64,000 bases of DNA from Desulforhopalus singaporensis (GCF_900104445.1 NZ_FNJI01000007.1:1-64000); one strand, 5' to 3'; shown: positions 53,071 through 62,881, numbered from the stretch's first letter. The notes: generated from the letters alone by a model not told the origin. A program made the numbers and translations.

Positions 53071-55347
53071 TTACTCCTGCACTCTGAAATGACCTGCTTG
53101 AATACTTGCCTCAATCACTCTTTCGAGGTTGGCGGGCAAATCGTAAATCCTCTTGTTCAAAGCCGAGCTTATACCGTTAATGATGGCAGGGGCGGTTGGG
53201 ATCAGTGCCGGTTCTCCCACGCCCTTGGCACCGAAAGGTCCTGACGGCTCTGGAGATTCTATTATGATCGGCACGACCTCGGGAACATCGGATACGGTGG
53301 GCACATGATAATCCTTCATTGACTCGGTCTTGCCCGGCTCGAACTCTTCCATCAAGGCAAACCCGACTCCCATGGCAACCCCTCCGCAGATCTGCCCAAC
53401 CACATTCCCGGGATGAAGCGCATGGCCGACATCATGGGCCGCAACAATCCGCTTCACATCAACCTCTCCGGTAAGCACATCAACCTCGACCTGGGCCATA
53501 TGGCATGCGTAGGCATAGGTGGCATACGGTACACCCTCCCCTGTTTCGGGGTCCAGTGGCACCGTTTCCGGATCAAAAAAGCCCTGCCAGGAGAGGGTTC
53601 CTCCCTTGTCATGGATCCTTTTGGCGAGTTTGGCAACACTTACGCGTATTTCGGGGGCAATCGATACAGCCACGTGACCGTCGACAAAATGCAATGAATT
53701 CTTCGGCGCGCGAAGACGATCCACCGCTTCGGTCAGCAGCACGTTGGCCAGTTTTTCGGCACCATCCTTAACCGCGTTGCCGGAAATATACGTCTGCCTG
53801 CTCGCCGAAGTGGCCCCTGCGTTGGTTGTGCAGCCGGTGTCCCCGACAACCATTGTAATATCATCATGGCCAAGCCCGAGCACCTCCGCCGTAATCTGGG
53901 CCAGAATCGTGGTCGACCCCTGCCCGATATCGGCACACCCGGTAAACACGGTCACCTTTCCCTCAGGCGACATCTCTACCCGGGCTGTGGATGGATTCTG
54001 CACCCCAGTGTTGCCTATGCCGTACCACATGCCCCCAATGCCTATACCCCTTCGTTTGAAAGGGTCGGTGGGTGCAGACAACCAGTTTTCTTTTGCATCC
54101 TCATAATAGGGCGCAACCGCATCGAGACAATCCTGAAACCCAACACTCGCGGTGAGCAGTTGACCGGTAGCACTGGTCTGGCCGGCGCGCAATCCGTTTA
54201 TTCGCCTGATGGCGAGGGGATCGAGTCCTAGGGCCTGGGCATGAAGATCCATCTGGCTCTCATGGGCCAGCGCCATCTGGGGAGCGCCGAACCCGCGCAT
54301 TGCCCCGCAAAAAGTCTGGTTGGTATAGACGCATTTCACATCCACATCGACATTTTCAATGGCATAAGGACCGGTCGCATGGACAGCTGAGCGGGAGGCA
54401 ACCGCCATTCCGTAAGATCCATAGGCGCCGGTGTTGCACACCGCTCTCATCTGCAAGGCAATGAATCTGCCGTCCTTGTCGGTTGCGGTTTTGACACGGA
54501 TGACAAACGGATGACGCTTGGCGGTGGCCAGGTAGGCCTCCTCCCTCGAATAGACATAGCGTACCGGACACTTCAGGTGATAAAGAGCCAGGCCGATGAA
54601 TCCCTGGACGTTGAGATCAAGCTTTGAACCGAACCCGCCGCCGGTTGTTGCCTGGATGATACGCACTTCATCGTCTGCGACACCAAGCAATCCCACAACC
54701 TCCTTATGATCGTAGTGGGGATTCTGCGTGGATGCGTAAATAACCAGGCAACCGTTTTCATCCACATACCCGGCCCCGGCATCGGGTTCGATATAGTTGT
54801 GCTCTATCGAACTGGTGGTATACTCCTTTTCGATTACCGAATAGGCCGAGGTAAAGGCGGCTTCCACGTCCCCTTTGACCACTTTCCGGCACGACAACAG
54901 ATTTCCTTTTTCATGTACCTGCACAGCACCTTCTTTCAGTGCCTCGACGGGATCGAAAACAGCCTCGAGCTCCTGGTATTCCACCTCCACCGCAGCGGCA
55001 CCTCTTTCAGCGGCCTCCTCGGTATCCGCGACAACCAGCGCCACGGCATCGGCAAGGGACCGTACCCGATCTTCAGCCAGCAGCGGTTGATCCTTATTGA
55101 TGATACCGAGCAGATTTTTGCCGGGAATATCCCGCGCGGTAAAAACGGAACGCACACCCTCAACAGCAAGAGCCTTCTCTACATTGATTGAACGGATCAG
55201 CGCGTGGGGCTGATCGCTCCGCTTTGTTTTCAATACCAGCGAATTGTCCAGCTTTATATCCGCTGCAAATTTTATTTCCCCGGTCACCTTCGCCTTGCTG
55301 CAGCTGCGGGGAACACTGTTACCGACTACTCTGAATTGCTGTTCCAT
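53071..55347 (-). CDS. Nicotinate dehydrogenase molybdenum subunit (L+M fused)
   Basis: 758 residues, xanthine-dehydrogenase family. The molybdopterin-domain motifs are QATTGGGFGSKLD, GAMRGFGAPQMALAHE (substrate-binding Arg) and the catalytic Glu in GAKGVGEPALIPTAP. In Eubacterium barkeri this part is split into NdhL and NdhM; here one polypeptide covers both. The enzyme hydroxylates nicotinate at C6 using water; the E. barkeri enzyme carries labile selenium on molybdenum. Assignment to nicotinate instead of another heterocycle rests on hnr and ena directly downstream. It is 1 base after the FAD-subunit stop. Confidence 0.87.
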   Translation of the reverse strand: MEQQFRVVGNSVPRSCSKAKVTGEIKFAADIKLDNSLVLKTKRSDQPHALIRSINVEKALAVEGVRSVFTARDIPGKNLLGIINKDQPLLAEDRVRSLADAVALVVADTEEAAERGAAAVEVEYQELEAVFDPVEALKEGAVQVHEKGNLLSCRKVVKGDVEAAFTSAYSVIEKEYTTSSIEHNYIEPDAGAGYVDENGCLVIYASTQNPHYDHKEVVGLLGVADDEVRIIQATTGGGFGSKLDLNVQGFIGLALYHLKCPVRYVYSREEAYLATAKRHPFVIRVKTATDKDGRFIALQMRAVCNTGAYGSYGMAVASRSAVHATGPYAIENVDVDVKCVYTNQTFCGAMRGFGAPQMALAHESQMDLHAQALGLDPLAIRRINGLRAGQTSATGQLLTASVGFQDCLDAVAPYYEDAKENWLSAPTDPFKRRGIGIGGMWYGIGNTGVQNPSTARVEMSPEGKVTVFTGCADIGQGSTTILAQITAEVLGLGHDDITMVVGDTGCTTNAGATSASRQTYISGNAVKDGAEKLANVLLTEAVDRLRAPKNSLHFVDGHVAVSIAPEIRVSVAKLAKRIHDKGGTLSWQGFFDPETVPLDPETGEGVPYATYAYACHMAQVEVDVLTGEVDVKRIVAAHDVGHALHPGNVVGQICGGVAMGVGFALMEEFEPGKTESMKDYHVPTVSDVPEVVPIIIESPEPSGPFGAKGVGEPALIPTAPAIINGISSALNKRIYDLPANLERVIEASIQAGHFRVQE

Positions 55348-55348
55348 T

Positions 55349-56203
55349 TCAATTCACCACCGGATGTAACATACGCACAAAGAGCCCCTGAACCGCCGGC
55401 TCCTTATATATGATTGACGGACGTCTGCCCGTTATTTCTATCATCGATTCCGCAAGCAGCCTGCCACCTTCAAAAAGCAGCTTCTCGGTCGGCTTTTTCC
55501 CCACCATGAACTCCTCTACCGGGATCATTCGATGCGGGGTTGGAGTACATGCTCCAAGGGAGAAACGCATGAACGAGATAGTTCCGTCGTCACTTTTGTC
55601 TATCATGACGGCCATACTCAGGCGTGAGATAGCCAGGTCCTTTCGCCTGCCTATCTTCTTAAAATCGGCAAACGCAGCCTTTCTCGGTTTCAGGACAAAG
55701 GCGGTGATCAGTTCATGCGGTTCGAGAAATGATCTGTAGGGTCCGGTTGCCACTTGCTCTATCGGAATTCTTTTCTGGCCGTCTTTTCCGGAAAGCAATA
55801 CCTCCGCCTCATGGATGACCAGCGGGGGAATGGTATCACCGCAGGGAGAACAATGGGCGACATTGCCGCCTATAGTAGCTATATTCCGAATCTGGGCAGA
55901 GGCGAAGTTGTAGGCACTTTTTTTCAGAGCCGGTGCATACTCTGCCAGCAGATCGGAGTTGTAGATCTCAGAGAGAGTGACCCCCGCTCCGATCACCAGC
56001 TCGTCGTTTTCCATCCGGATCCCCTTGAGTTCCTCAAGCCGGCTTATATCCACCAGATATTCCGGGGTTATTTCCCCGGACCTGAGATCCACCATGACAT
56101 CGGTGCCGCCGGCGATAATGGCTGCGCTGCTGCCTTTATCGGCCAGAATCTCGATAGCGTCACCAACCGAATCAGGCTTAATGTAAGCTATTTTTGACAT
56201 CAC
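55349..56203 (-). CDS. ndhF: Nicotinate dehydrogenase FAD subunit
   Basis: 284 residues. The FAD-binding VAO/XDH-type domain shows SAAIIAGGTDVMVDLR near the N-terminus and ATIGGNVAHCSPCGDTIPPL, the second FAD loop with a CSPCGD variant. A CO-dehydrogenase flavoprotein C-terminal domain follows. It relays electrons from the [2Fe-2S] subunit to NADP in the nicotinate enzyme. Its start overlaps the FeS-subunit stop by 4 bases, so subunit synthesis is coupled. Confidence 0.88.
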   Translation of the reverse strand: MMSKIAYIKPDSVGDAIEILADKGSSAAIIAGGTDVMVDLRSGEITPEYLVDISRLEELKGIRMENDELVIGAGVTLSEIYNSDLLAEYAPALKKSAYNFASAQIRNIATIGGNVAHCSPCGDTIPPLVIHEAEVLLSGKDGQKRIPIEQVATGPYRSFLEPHELITAFVLKPRKAAFADFKKIGRRKDLAISRLSMAVMIDKSDDGTISFMRFSLGACTPTPHRMIPVEEFMVGKKPTEKLLFEGGRLLAESMIEITGRRPSIIYKEPAVQGLFVRMLHPVVN

Positions 56204-56691
56204 CTGTTCTCCCCGTCAAGACGTTCGGACACTGCTGTTTCAATTGACGTAATAACCTGTTGGTAGCCGGTGCAACGGCAGATATTTCCGGCAATCGCTT
56301 TTTCTATCTCCGCCCTGGTGGGATTTTCCTTTTCCTCAAGGAGGGCGTGGCTGGACATCAACAGGCCGGGGGTACAAAACCCGCACTGCACCGCATGGCC
56401 TTCCATGAATTTTTCCTGAAGTGGATGAAGCCCGCTTTCTGTTGCCAGCCCTTCGACAGTGGTTACCATCCTTCCATCAAGTTGTGCGCCGAGCATGAGG
56501 CATGAGTTTACCGCCTTCCCGTCCACCACGATTGTACATGCACCGCATTCACCTATTCCGCACCCCTCTTTGGTACCGGTGAGAGACAGCATCTCACGAA
56601 GCACATGCAGGGCGGTCGCATCTGCCGGAATATCCAGTGCTACCTCTTTATTGTTGACCGTAAATTCGATCCGAACGGACTCCTTATCCAT
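56200..56691 (-). CDS. ndhS: Nicotinate dehydrogenase [2Fe-2S] subunit
   Basis: 163 residues. Plant-type [2Fe-2S] site CGIGECGACTIVVDGKAVNSC is read as CGIGECGAC then the distal Cys after KAVNS. The helical second cluster has CGFC with ICRCTGY. This is the standard small subunit of molybdenum hydroxylases. It is the first of the three dehydrogenase genes (FeS, FAD, Mo order). RBS GGAGG lies just before the ATG. It follows the AA_synth-family gene after a 64-base gap. Confidence 0.9.
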   Translation of the reverse strand: MDKESVRIEFTVNNKEVALDIPADATALHVLREMLSLTGTKEGCGIGECGACTIVVDGKAVNSCLMLGAQLDGRMVTTVEGLATESGLHPLQEKFMEGHAVQCGFCTPGLLMSSHALLEEKENPTRAEIEKAIAGNICRCTGYQQVITSIETAVSERLDGENR

Positions 56692-56755
56692 TTTCCCTCC
56701 TTGACTTTTAATGCCACAGACTCCGTTTCAGCGGGTCCGGCGCCCAAAAGCCCTG

Positions 56756-57340
56756 TTACCGTAAACCATCTTCTCCCTTGATCTCATCAATCGTCAACCC
56801 GCCGACTCGAGGAAAAGGCCTGCCAGAATCGGTTACACCGACAATAAGTACAAGTTCGTCATCCTTGGGAGCGTCGGGTATCCTCACTTCCATGGCGTCG
56901 AAATGGCTTCTTACGTAAGCAGCATCCTTGTGTCCCAGTGGCAAATCGATTGCACATCCCGGTCCACCCAGTTTTTTGGCTGAAGGCAGCAGGGCCTTGC
57001 CACCTCCGACGTTGTCGCGGATAGGTTTGCCAAGAGCCGGGTGCATAAGCGCCGCGCAATGCTCTCTTTCCCCCTGGAGCCCGGCAATGGCTGCTTTGCC
57101 GTAACTTTGCACCTCATCCGGGGTGATACCAAGAGCGGCGACCGCTTTTTGGGTAAGCATTTCACCAAGCTCCTTGCTGAATTCATAGAGCAGGCTCAAA
57201 TCCTCAACATACTGCCCCGCATAAGGATTCTTGAAAACTGCGGCACATGCCGCCTTGCGGGTCGGCTTTTCAAGGGCTCTTACCCCGTCAACGTGGGTTT
57301 CTTCCAAAATAGTGTATACAGATCGTACTTCAGGTTTCAT
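56756..57340 (-). CDS. Amino acid synthesis (AA_synth/DUF1185) family protein
   Basis: 194 residues. The family core is seen in KAACAAVFKNPYAG, SYGKAAIAGLQGEREH and GPGCAIDLPLGHKDAAYVRSHFD (broken: GPGCAIDLPLGHKDAAYV then RSHFD). Pfam calls it AA_synth, with no firmly known reaction; members are often found beside heterocycle or amide-ring degradation genes. RBS GGAGG before the ATG. It lies between gntR and the nicotinate dehydrogenase genes, so a role in the pathway, perhaps on a ring-opened or shunt intermediate, is likely. Confidence 0.8.
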   Translation of the reverse strand: MKPEVRSVYTILEETHVDGVRALEKPTRKAACAAVFKNPYAGQYVEDLSLLYEFSKELGEMLTQKAVAALGITPDEVQSYGKAAIAGLQGEREHCAALMHPALGKPIRDNVGGGKALLPSAKKLGGPGCAIDLPLGHKDAAYVRSHFDAMEVRIPDAPKDDELVLIVGVTDSGRPFPRVGGLTIDEIKGEDGLR

Positions 57341-57428
57341 TGTACATATCCTCCGGTTGTAAACTACTAATTTTATTTGTCATTTTTCCGTAACACCAAG
57401 AGAGCACCGTCGGCAATCCCCCAGTCCG

Positions 57429-58127
57429 TCAGCCGGCCATTTCCTTAACCAGGCTTTCCATGGCGGAGACCACGTGATGTTCTGTCAGATCCATAGCCTC
57501 CGCACGATTCTTTTTCGTTATCGCATCAAGTATTTGCCGGTGCAGGACAAGGGATGCCTTTAAATGCTCCTTTCTCTGAAAAGATCTGTAACTGATGATG
57601 CTGAGCTGATAGCGGAGCTGTTTCTCAAGCATCTTCATTCTCTCATTACCGGCAATATCCATGATGATCTCATGAAAAGACCTATGGGCCTTCTGATACT
57701 CGATCAGGTCAGGAGGATCACCTTTCACCGCGTCTTCCATCCTGATTACCTGCGCTGCCAATAGATCTCTATCTATTTTGGTGATTTTTTCCATGGCCAT
57801 CTCCATTCCTTTGCGATAGAGCATGGCCACAATGGTATAGACTTCAACGACATCCTTGGCGGTGAACTCCGAAACAAATACGCCCCTCCTTGGCTTGCGC
57901 ATCACCAGCCCGTTTGCCTCCAGGGTCTTGAAAGCCTCCCTGATGGGAGGACGACTTATCGCAAAGAGTTTGCAAAGATCGTCTTCCTTCAGTTGTTGTC
58001 CCGGTTTGAACTCCCCGGTGATGATTCTCTGTCTAATCTGTTCGGTAACCAGATCGGCCAGGGATGCCACCTCCATCCCCAGTCCTCTGTTCATTTTTTC
58101 TTGCAACAATGACATGTTCTTTCCCAT
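57429..58127 (-). CDS. GntR-family regulator, FCD class
   Basis: 232 residues from the ATG at 58127; ATGs at 58181 and 58115 are also possible. The winged helix has QIRQRIITGEFKPGQQLKED and SRPPIREAFKTLEANGLV, and the FCD all-helical sensor domain carries RSFHEIIMD and LHRQILDAI with metal-binding histidines. FCD regulators respond to organic acids. Placed at the head of the ring-modification genes, it is the probable nicotinate-pathway regulator. A TTTTGTATACAAAA dyad before mttB fits its class of operators. Confidence 0.85.
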   Translation of the reverse strand: MGKNMSLLQEKMNRGLGMEVASLADLVTEQIRQRIITGEFKPGQQLKEDDLCKLFAISRPPIREAFKTLEANGLVMRKPRRGVFVSEFTAKDVVEVYTIVAMLYRKGMEMAMEKITKIDRDLLAAQVIRMEDAVKGDPPDLIEYQKAHRSFHEIIMDIAGNERMKMLEKQLRYQLSIISYRSFQRKEHLKASLVLHRQILDAITKKNRAEAMDLTEHHVVSAMESLVKEMAG

Positions 58128-58406
58128 AATTCCGAGTCGTAAATTATCTCTCTTGCAGATCAACGAGATCGTGGGAACCAAGTTGTTCCAGACGTCTCAT
58201 CGTGCCCCTTACTTACAACGTGGCAATATAACAATTTTTTGCCATGAAATCCCAACATTGTACATTGTCTATAATCTACTGCCCCAGAGAGGTTCATTCT
58301 TTACGCCTATCCATTCACATCTTCTTTTTTCCTCTTACCTGTTTCCGGCTGTTCCACACAACGGGAAACCAGAACGTGGTGGTTACCCTTTTGGGCAGCA
58401 TCCCGT
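58128..58406 (-). promoter_or_regulatory. Promoter region of gntR and nicotinate dehydrogenase genes
   Basis: On the minus strand TTGGGA and TTATAT, 18 bases apart, within 58220-58256 form a plausible sigma70 promoter. Upstream lies ACATTGTACATTGTCTATAA (58255-58274 on the plus strand), with TTGTAC half-sites that may be operators. The region separates mutL from gntR, splitting the cluster into two transcription units. Confidence 0.35.
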
Positions 58407-59831
58407 CTAATGCAAGTGCAGAGAATTTTTTGCAAATTCAAGGGCAAGATCGGGCCACCGTCTCGATAACATTCCGATGGAATACAACAGGTAATTTGTA
58501 TCGAAATAGAGGGAATATTCCTGAGGCAAAAGTGAAATCCCCCTGTTTTTCATTGCGGCATTGACAATTTCACGACACTCCTCTTCCGGAGAATGGGTAA
58601 AAATTCCGCCGACGCATATGACCGTGGTCACCTCGCGAAGATCCCGTCCGATCGGGGTGCCAGGAGCAATCCCCATAACCGGATTATGTTCCCGCGCCAG
58701 GTATCCGGCATGACGTTTCAACGCAACCTCGATCGCCGAAATTGCAAGCGCACGATCAAAACCGCGCTGCTGTTCATCCGCTGCTATATGTTCGGGATGA
58801 TGCTCAAGATATGCACCATATTCCTTGAGCTTTTCAACGGCGTGGAGGCCGGTGTCGGCTATTTTGTCAAGCACGCCGAGCGGCCCTATCGCCTCGATAA
58901 TCCCAGTGGCGCTGATGCGCATCCCGAGGTTTCCCTCAACCGTTCTGTATGCCGGCTGTTTTTCATTGGTTACCACCAGCCCTCTTTCTTCGCTCGACAG
59001 ATTTTCAAGACTGGGCAAAATTGAGTGGATGTCGGTCGTGGCCCCCCCGATATCAATCACGATCAGGTCACCTACGCCCTCGCTGGAAAAAGTACCGCAA
59101 GCGAGAAGTTCCGCGGCCATGAGGATCGCTCCGGGAGTCGGCACCACCATCTCGTCGCTGATCATGTCGATCAGCTTGCTCAGGCCGTTGGCAAAAGAGA
59201 TCTGTCTGATAAACTCACCGTGGATCGCCTCTCTTGCTCCGTCAACGACCAGTTCATGGATGGTAGGCATTACATTGGCCACCCTCCTGGTGGAGATGCC
59301 GCTTTTTTGCAGAATCTGCTCCGCCTCCATCTGGGCGAAGACATTGCCGGCGATAACCACCACCGCCTCAACCTTTGAAGCGGCAATATATCGTGCATTT
59401 TCCAGCAGGTTTTCGCGGTCGCCGCCATCGGTGCCGCCGGCCAGAAGGATTATATCCGGTCGAATCTCCCGCAGAATCTCTATCCGGTATTCGGGAGGAT
59501 CCTCGTGGGTGACTATCTCCAGCACCCTTGCACCGGCGTTCATGGAAACTTCCTTGGCAGCTTTGGCGGTGACCCTTGGCATATAGCCCATGGCCACCAT
59601 CCGCAAGCCGCCCGCCGCGCTGCTGGAGGAAAGCACCAGCGAGTCTTTTGCCAAGGTTATCCCCTGATTTTCAATGGAAAGATCGGCCTTTTTAATCCCC
59701 GTCTCGATATCTTCCACGGTTGTCGGGACCTGGTTACGGCCGACGAACTCTATTTTCGTCTCACTTTTTGCAAGCGCGGTAACCTTGGTGTAGGTGCTGC
59801 CGACATCGTATATCAGAAGATTGGCATCCAT
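58407..59831 (-). CDS. mutL: MutL/GlmL-type ATPase, partner of B12-dependent mutase
   Basis: 474 residues. The actin-like ATPase motifs DVGSTYTKVTA (9-19), LLAGGTDGGDREN and VIDIGGATTDIHS define the GlmL/MutL family (unrelated to mismatch-repair MutL). The family accompanies glutamate mutase and 2-methyleneglutarate mutase and is presumed to reactivate or chaperone the coenzyme-B12 enzyme. It follows mii by 4 bases and completes the mgm-mii-mutL set. RBS CGGAG nine bases before the ATG. Confidence 0.87.
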   Translation of the reverse strand: MDANLLIYDVGSTYTKVTALAKSETKIEFVGRNQVPTTVEDIETGIKKADLSIENQGITLAKDSLVLSSSSAAGGLRMVAMGYMPRVTAKAAKEVSMNAGARVLEIVTHEDPPEYRIEILREIRPDIILLAGGTDGGDRENLLENARYIAASKVEAVVVIAGNVFAQMEAEQILQKSGISTRRVANVMPTIHELVVDGAREAIHGEFIRQISFANGLSKLIDMISDEMVVPTPGAILMAAELLACGTFSSEGVGDLIVIDIGGATTDIHSILPSLENLSSEERGLVVTNEKQPAYRTVEGNLGMRISATGIIEAIGPLGVLDKIADTGLHAVEKLKEYGAYLEHHPEHIAADEQQRGFDRALAISAIEVALKRHAGYLAREHNPVMGIAPGTPIGRDLREVTTVICVGGIFTHSPEEECREIVNAAMKNRGISLLPQEYSLYFDTNYLLYSIGMLSRRWPDLALEFAKNSLHLH

Positions 59832-59835
59832 CGTT

Positions 59836-60981
59836 TCAACTCCGGATTCTTTCTCTTTGGACCAGTACCGAACCTTCCATTATCCGCCTGGCCGTTCTGG
59901 CGAATGCGGCCCGCTCCACTTTGCCGTCGACAACCTTTGCCTCAATGGCGATAACCCCTGCCGGGTGGCCAATTCTCACCAGCTCCACGGAGTCCGCCTC
60001 ATCTATTACCTGGTTGACGATGGTACCGGGTATTTTTGCAGCCGCGCCGGTGCAGACCGTTCCGGTGCCTGCATATGTTTTATGCAGGACCTGCATAAAC
60101 ATAAGCCGTGAGACAAAAGACACGTCGTCGGATTTTATAACTTTACCGGTGGTAAAATCCTGATATTCTCTTGCCTTGGAAACCATTGCTATCATCGGGA
60201 AAGCCGGACTTTTAGCGGTGGCCGAAGCCGGGTCGTCTGCCATGCCGATAACAACGGCCGCGTGGGACCTGATCTCCTCGAGCCGCGCAAGCAACTGCTT
60301 GTTGCCGTCGATTACAGCCGGCGGCTCAATACCTTCTATTCCCATATCTTCAGCCCTGACAAACACCATCGGGTTGGCGCAATCGATGATGGACACCTCG
60401 ACTGTTCCAGAGGGTGTAACCAGCTGGTCGACCACGTTACCGGTGGGCAGAAGTTTTCCGGTTGCCGACCCCGCGGTACCGGCAAAATTGAGCATGATCC
60501 TCGAGCCGCTTCCAGGTACCCCGCCGATGCGGCAATCCCCTTCTGTTCTGGCCCTTCCGCCCTCGACCTCTACCTCGGCGATAAGTATCTTCCCGGTATT
60601 GGTGTTGTGGATTTTCACCTTGGTAACCGGCTCAACGGCGGCGACGAACCCTTCATCGATGGCAAAGGGGCCCACTCCTGCCGATATGTTGCCGCAATTT
60701 CCACCATAATCGACAACCGGCTGGTCAATGCCAACCTGGGCGAAAGTGTAGTCGATATCCGCCTCCGGATGACTAGGTGGTCCGATGATCGCCAGTTTAC
60801 TGGTCAACGGGTCGGCTCCTCCCAACCCGTCGATCTGGCGGACATCAGGACTGCCGAAAATAGCCATTATACAACGATCACGCGCTGTCTTGTCGGCGGG
60901 CAGATGGTTGGATTTAATATAAATTCCCTTGCTCGTTCCGCCCCTCATGATAACCGCGGGAATTTTTTTTATTTCATTCAT
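59836..60981 (-). CDS. mii: 3-methylitaconate isomerase (PrpF superfamily)
   Basis: 381 residues from the ATG at 60981, which has AAGGAG upstream; an earlier start at 61032 lies within the mutase gene. PrpF-fold motifs: PAVIMRGGTSKGIYI (about 7-21), DYGGNCGNISAGVGPFAID with the catalytic-type cysteine, and GSGSRIMLNFAG. Mii converts (R)-3-methylitaconate to 2,3-dimethylmaleate. The superfamily also includes aconitate isomerases, but adjacency to 2-methyleneglutarate mutase decides the assignment. Five bases after the mgm stop. Confidence 0.87.
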   Translation of the reverse strand: MNEIKKIPAVIMRGGTSKGIYIKSNHLPADKTARDRCIMAIFGSPDVRQIDGLGGADPLTSKLAIIGPPSHPEADIDYTFAQVGIDQPVVDYGGNCGNISAGVGPFAIDEGFVAAVEPVTKVKIHNTNTGKILIAEVEVEGGRARTEGDCRIGGVPGSGSRIMLNFAGTAGSATGKLLPTGNVVDQLVTPSGTVEVSIIDCANPMVFVRAEDMGIEGIEPPAVIDGNKQLLARLEEIRSHAAVVIGMADDPASATAKSPAFPMIAMVSKAREYQDFTTGKVIKSDDVSFVSRLMFMQVLHKTYAGTGTVCTGAAAKIPGTIVNQVIDEADSVELVRIGHPAGVIAIEAKVVDGKVERAAFARTARRIMEGSVLVQRERIRS

Positions 60982-60986
60982 AGGGA

Positions 60987-62843
60987 TCACTCTCCTTTTC
61001 CTGCGCGCTCTGCAAGCCTTTCTTCGATCCACCTGATAAAGTCGGCAGGATCCGTTCCCGGACCGAAAAAACCGTCAACCCCGAGGAACCCTGCTCCCTC
61101 ATCCTTGATTTTCTGCTCGTAATAACTGTGCTCCTCTTCTTTTTCGGCGATTCGCCCGCCGGCAACAACGATCACGTCATCACGCAATTCCAGTTCTGCG
61201 AGCCGTTGCGACGCCCTGGGAAAGAGGTCCATGCCGAGCCCAAGGAGATTTGACATGCCGAGAATATCGGCACCGGTCTCAGCGACAACCTCCGCCACCG
61301 TCTCGGGCAGATTCATTCCCCGCAAAAACACCACCTCGAACCCGGCTCCCTCAAGGGCCTCTTTGATAATATTTATTCCAGAGACATGGGCGTCCGCACC
61401 CACGGTTCCCAGCACCACCTTTTCCTTTCTGGTGGGAGTGACAACCCCGTTGACTTTTACCGGTTCCTCTGTAAATGCACATTTTCCAGGATCTACGCCA
61501 AGGGGTGAAAATCCTGGAACATACCGTCTGATCCCGTCCTTGTCCCGGTGAGTTTTCACATGGCGTTTCAGGTCCCAGCCGCCGGCCTTGGGAGCATCGA
61601 GGACACCGGTTTTTCCGGCAGCGACGATGAGATCGATAAGTTCTTCAACATCGTACTTCTGCCAGAACTTCTCGTTGATTTCCTCGCTTTCAGGGTCGTT
61701 TTCGAGATTGAGCACCGCTTTTAATACCGCCATCGCCTCGGCGATGATTTCGTTTTTGCGCTCTTCTATTGCCGGATCATTCAGCTCCACGGAATAGGTG
61801 TTCTCAAAAACGTTCTGTGCAGCCCACATCGCCTTGGCCATCGACGCTCCTGTCGGTATTCCAACAGACTCCGCGGCCTTGGGTCTGAAAAAGTTCGCAC
61901 CTCCGAGTTTGGCGCTCACCGCCATGCGGGCAAAGTGTGCCGCCTCGGCAATCAGATCGGCGGGGGGGTTCTGGAAGGTTTCGGGAACAACAACCAGAGA
62001 ACCGCTCCACATCGTCTGTTTAAAAGCTCGCATCGCCGCGATATCGGCTATGAGGTTGATACCGGCAACGTTCATCTGCAGGGCGCTGAGTTCCCTTGGC
62101 AGCTCGGCCTTTACGGCAAGACCTTCTGCGAGCAGACACATGGCAAGCGCCATCCCGTCGGTACCGTCGAGATTGTTGAGGTGCTTGTGTGAATCGGTCT
62201 GTACGAAAATATTGTTATCGGCGCAAACCTCAAGGGCTTTGAAACCGTTTGCCACCTTGGTCCTGTAGTCGTGAATGCCCCTCCCGCCAAAATGAACGTG
62301 TATCACCGGGCCGATGTCCGTCCCGTCAAAACCGGCGATAAAGGAGTTGATGATGGTCAGGTGAGGGGTATCGCCTGTGGCGTTAACCCGCATCGGGTGC
62401 TTTTCTCCGGCTCCCAGTTGCACAAGATCCCTCTCCCCTGCCGGGGTGATACCTCCTTTTCCCCGCGACTGCTCGATCAACTCGCGCCCATCAAGAGGAT
62501 CTATATGACGGGTCGCCTCCGCATGGACGAAATGGAAGACGGTGATCCCCAGCTGATCGGCCATTTTGTACATCTCAAGGGACTCTTTATAGGTCTCCTC
62601 CGCGCTGTTTCTTCCCAGGATGGGGTTGAGGACCGGAATCCCGGTCTCTTCTGCTTTTTTGGCCAGCTCATAGATGCGATACCCGTCGCGGACAACGCCG
62701 TTCACCTCTCGTGGAAACGGTTTCGGCAGCCCCGTCACCTTGCCGTCGGGCCCGACCTTCGGCATCTGGACGTTGAAAGTTTCTTCGTACGCCTCTACCT
62801 GTTTTTTATCTTCAACCAGAATTCGTATTGTCTTTTCCTGCAT
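60987..62843 (-). CDS. mgm: 2-Methyleneglutarate mutase (coenzyme-B12 dependent)
   Basis: 618 residues from the ATG at 62843, six bases after GGAG; ATGs at 62855 and 62873 are less well placed. The N-terminal TIM-barrel substrate domain has [14 protein letters not shown] and [16 protein letters not shown]. The C-terminal cobalamin domain has the base-off signature GADAHVSG (DxHxxG) with GMSNLLGLG and VVAGGRI. It rearranges 2-methyleneglutarate to (R)-3-methylitaconate by a radical mechanism. The length is close to the roughly 614-residue Eubacterium barkeri enzyme. It follows hmd and precedes mii, in pathway order. Confidence 0.9.
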   Translation of the reverse strand: MQEKTIRILVEDKKQVEAYEETFNVQMPKVGPDGKVTGLPKPFPREVNGVVRDGYRIYELAKKAEETGIPVLNPILGRNSAEETYKESLEMYKMADQLGITVFHFVHAEATRHIDPLDGRELIEQSRGKGGITPAGERDLVQLGAGEKHPMRVNATGDTPHLTIINSFIAGFDGTDIGPVIHVHFGGRGIHDYRTKVANGFKALEVCADNNIFVQTDSHKHLNNLDGTDGMALAMCLLAEGLAVKAELPRELSALQMNVAGINLIADIAAMRAFKQTMWSGSLVVVPETFQNPPADLIAEAAHFARMAVSAKLGGANFFRPKAAESVGIPTGASMAKAMWAAQNVFENTYSVELNDPAIEERKNEIIAEAMAVLKAVLNLENDPESEEINEKFWQKYDVEELIDLIVAAGKTGVLDAPKAGGWDLKRHVKTHRDKDGIRRYVPGFSPLGVDPGKCAFTEEPVKVNGVVTPTRKEKVVLGTVGADAHVSGINIIKEALEGAGFEVVFLRGMNLPETVAEVVAETGADILGMSNLLGLGMDLFPRASQRLAELELRDDVIVVAGGRIAEKEEEHSYYEQKIKDEGAGFLGVDGFFGPGTDPADFIRWIEERLAERAGKGE

Positions 62844-62881
62844 TTGTTTCTCCATTATGTCGACCGGAATCACCGAAAACC

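Noticed and set aside
58407-59831. DNA mismatch-repair MutL
   Set aside because: The motifs are those of an actin-like ATPase (DVGSTYTK, VIDIGGATTD), the GlmL/MutL mutase partner, not a GHKL mismatch-repair protein.
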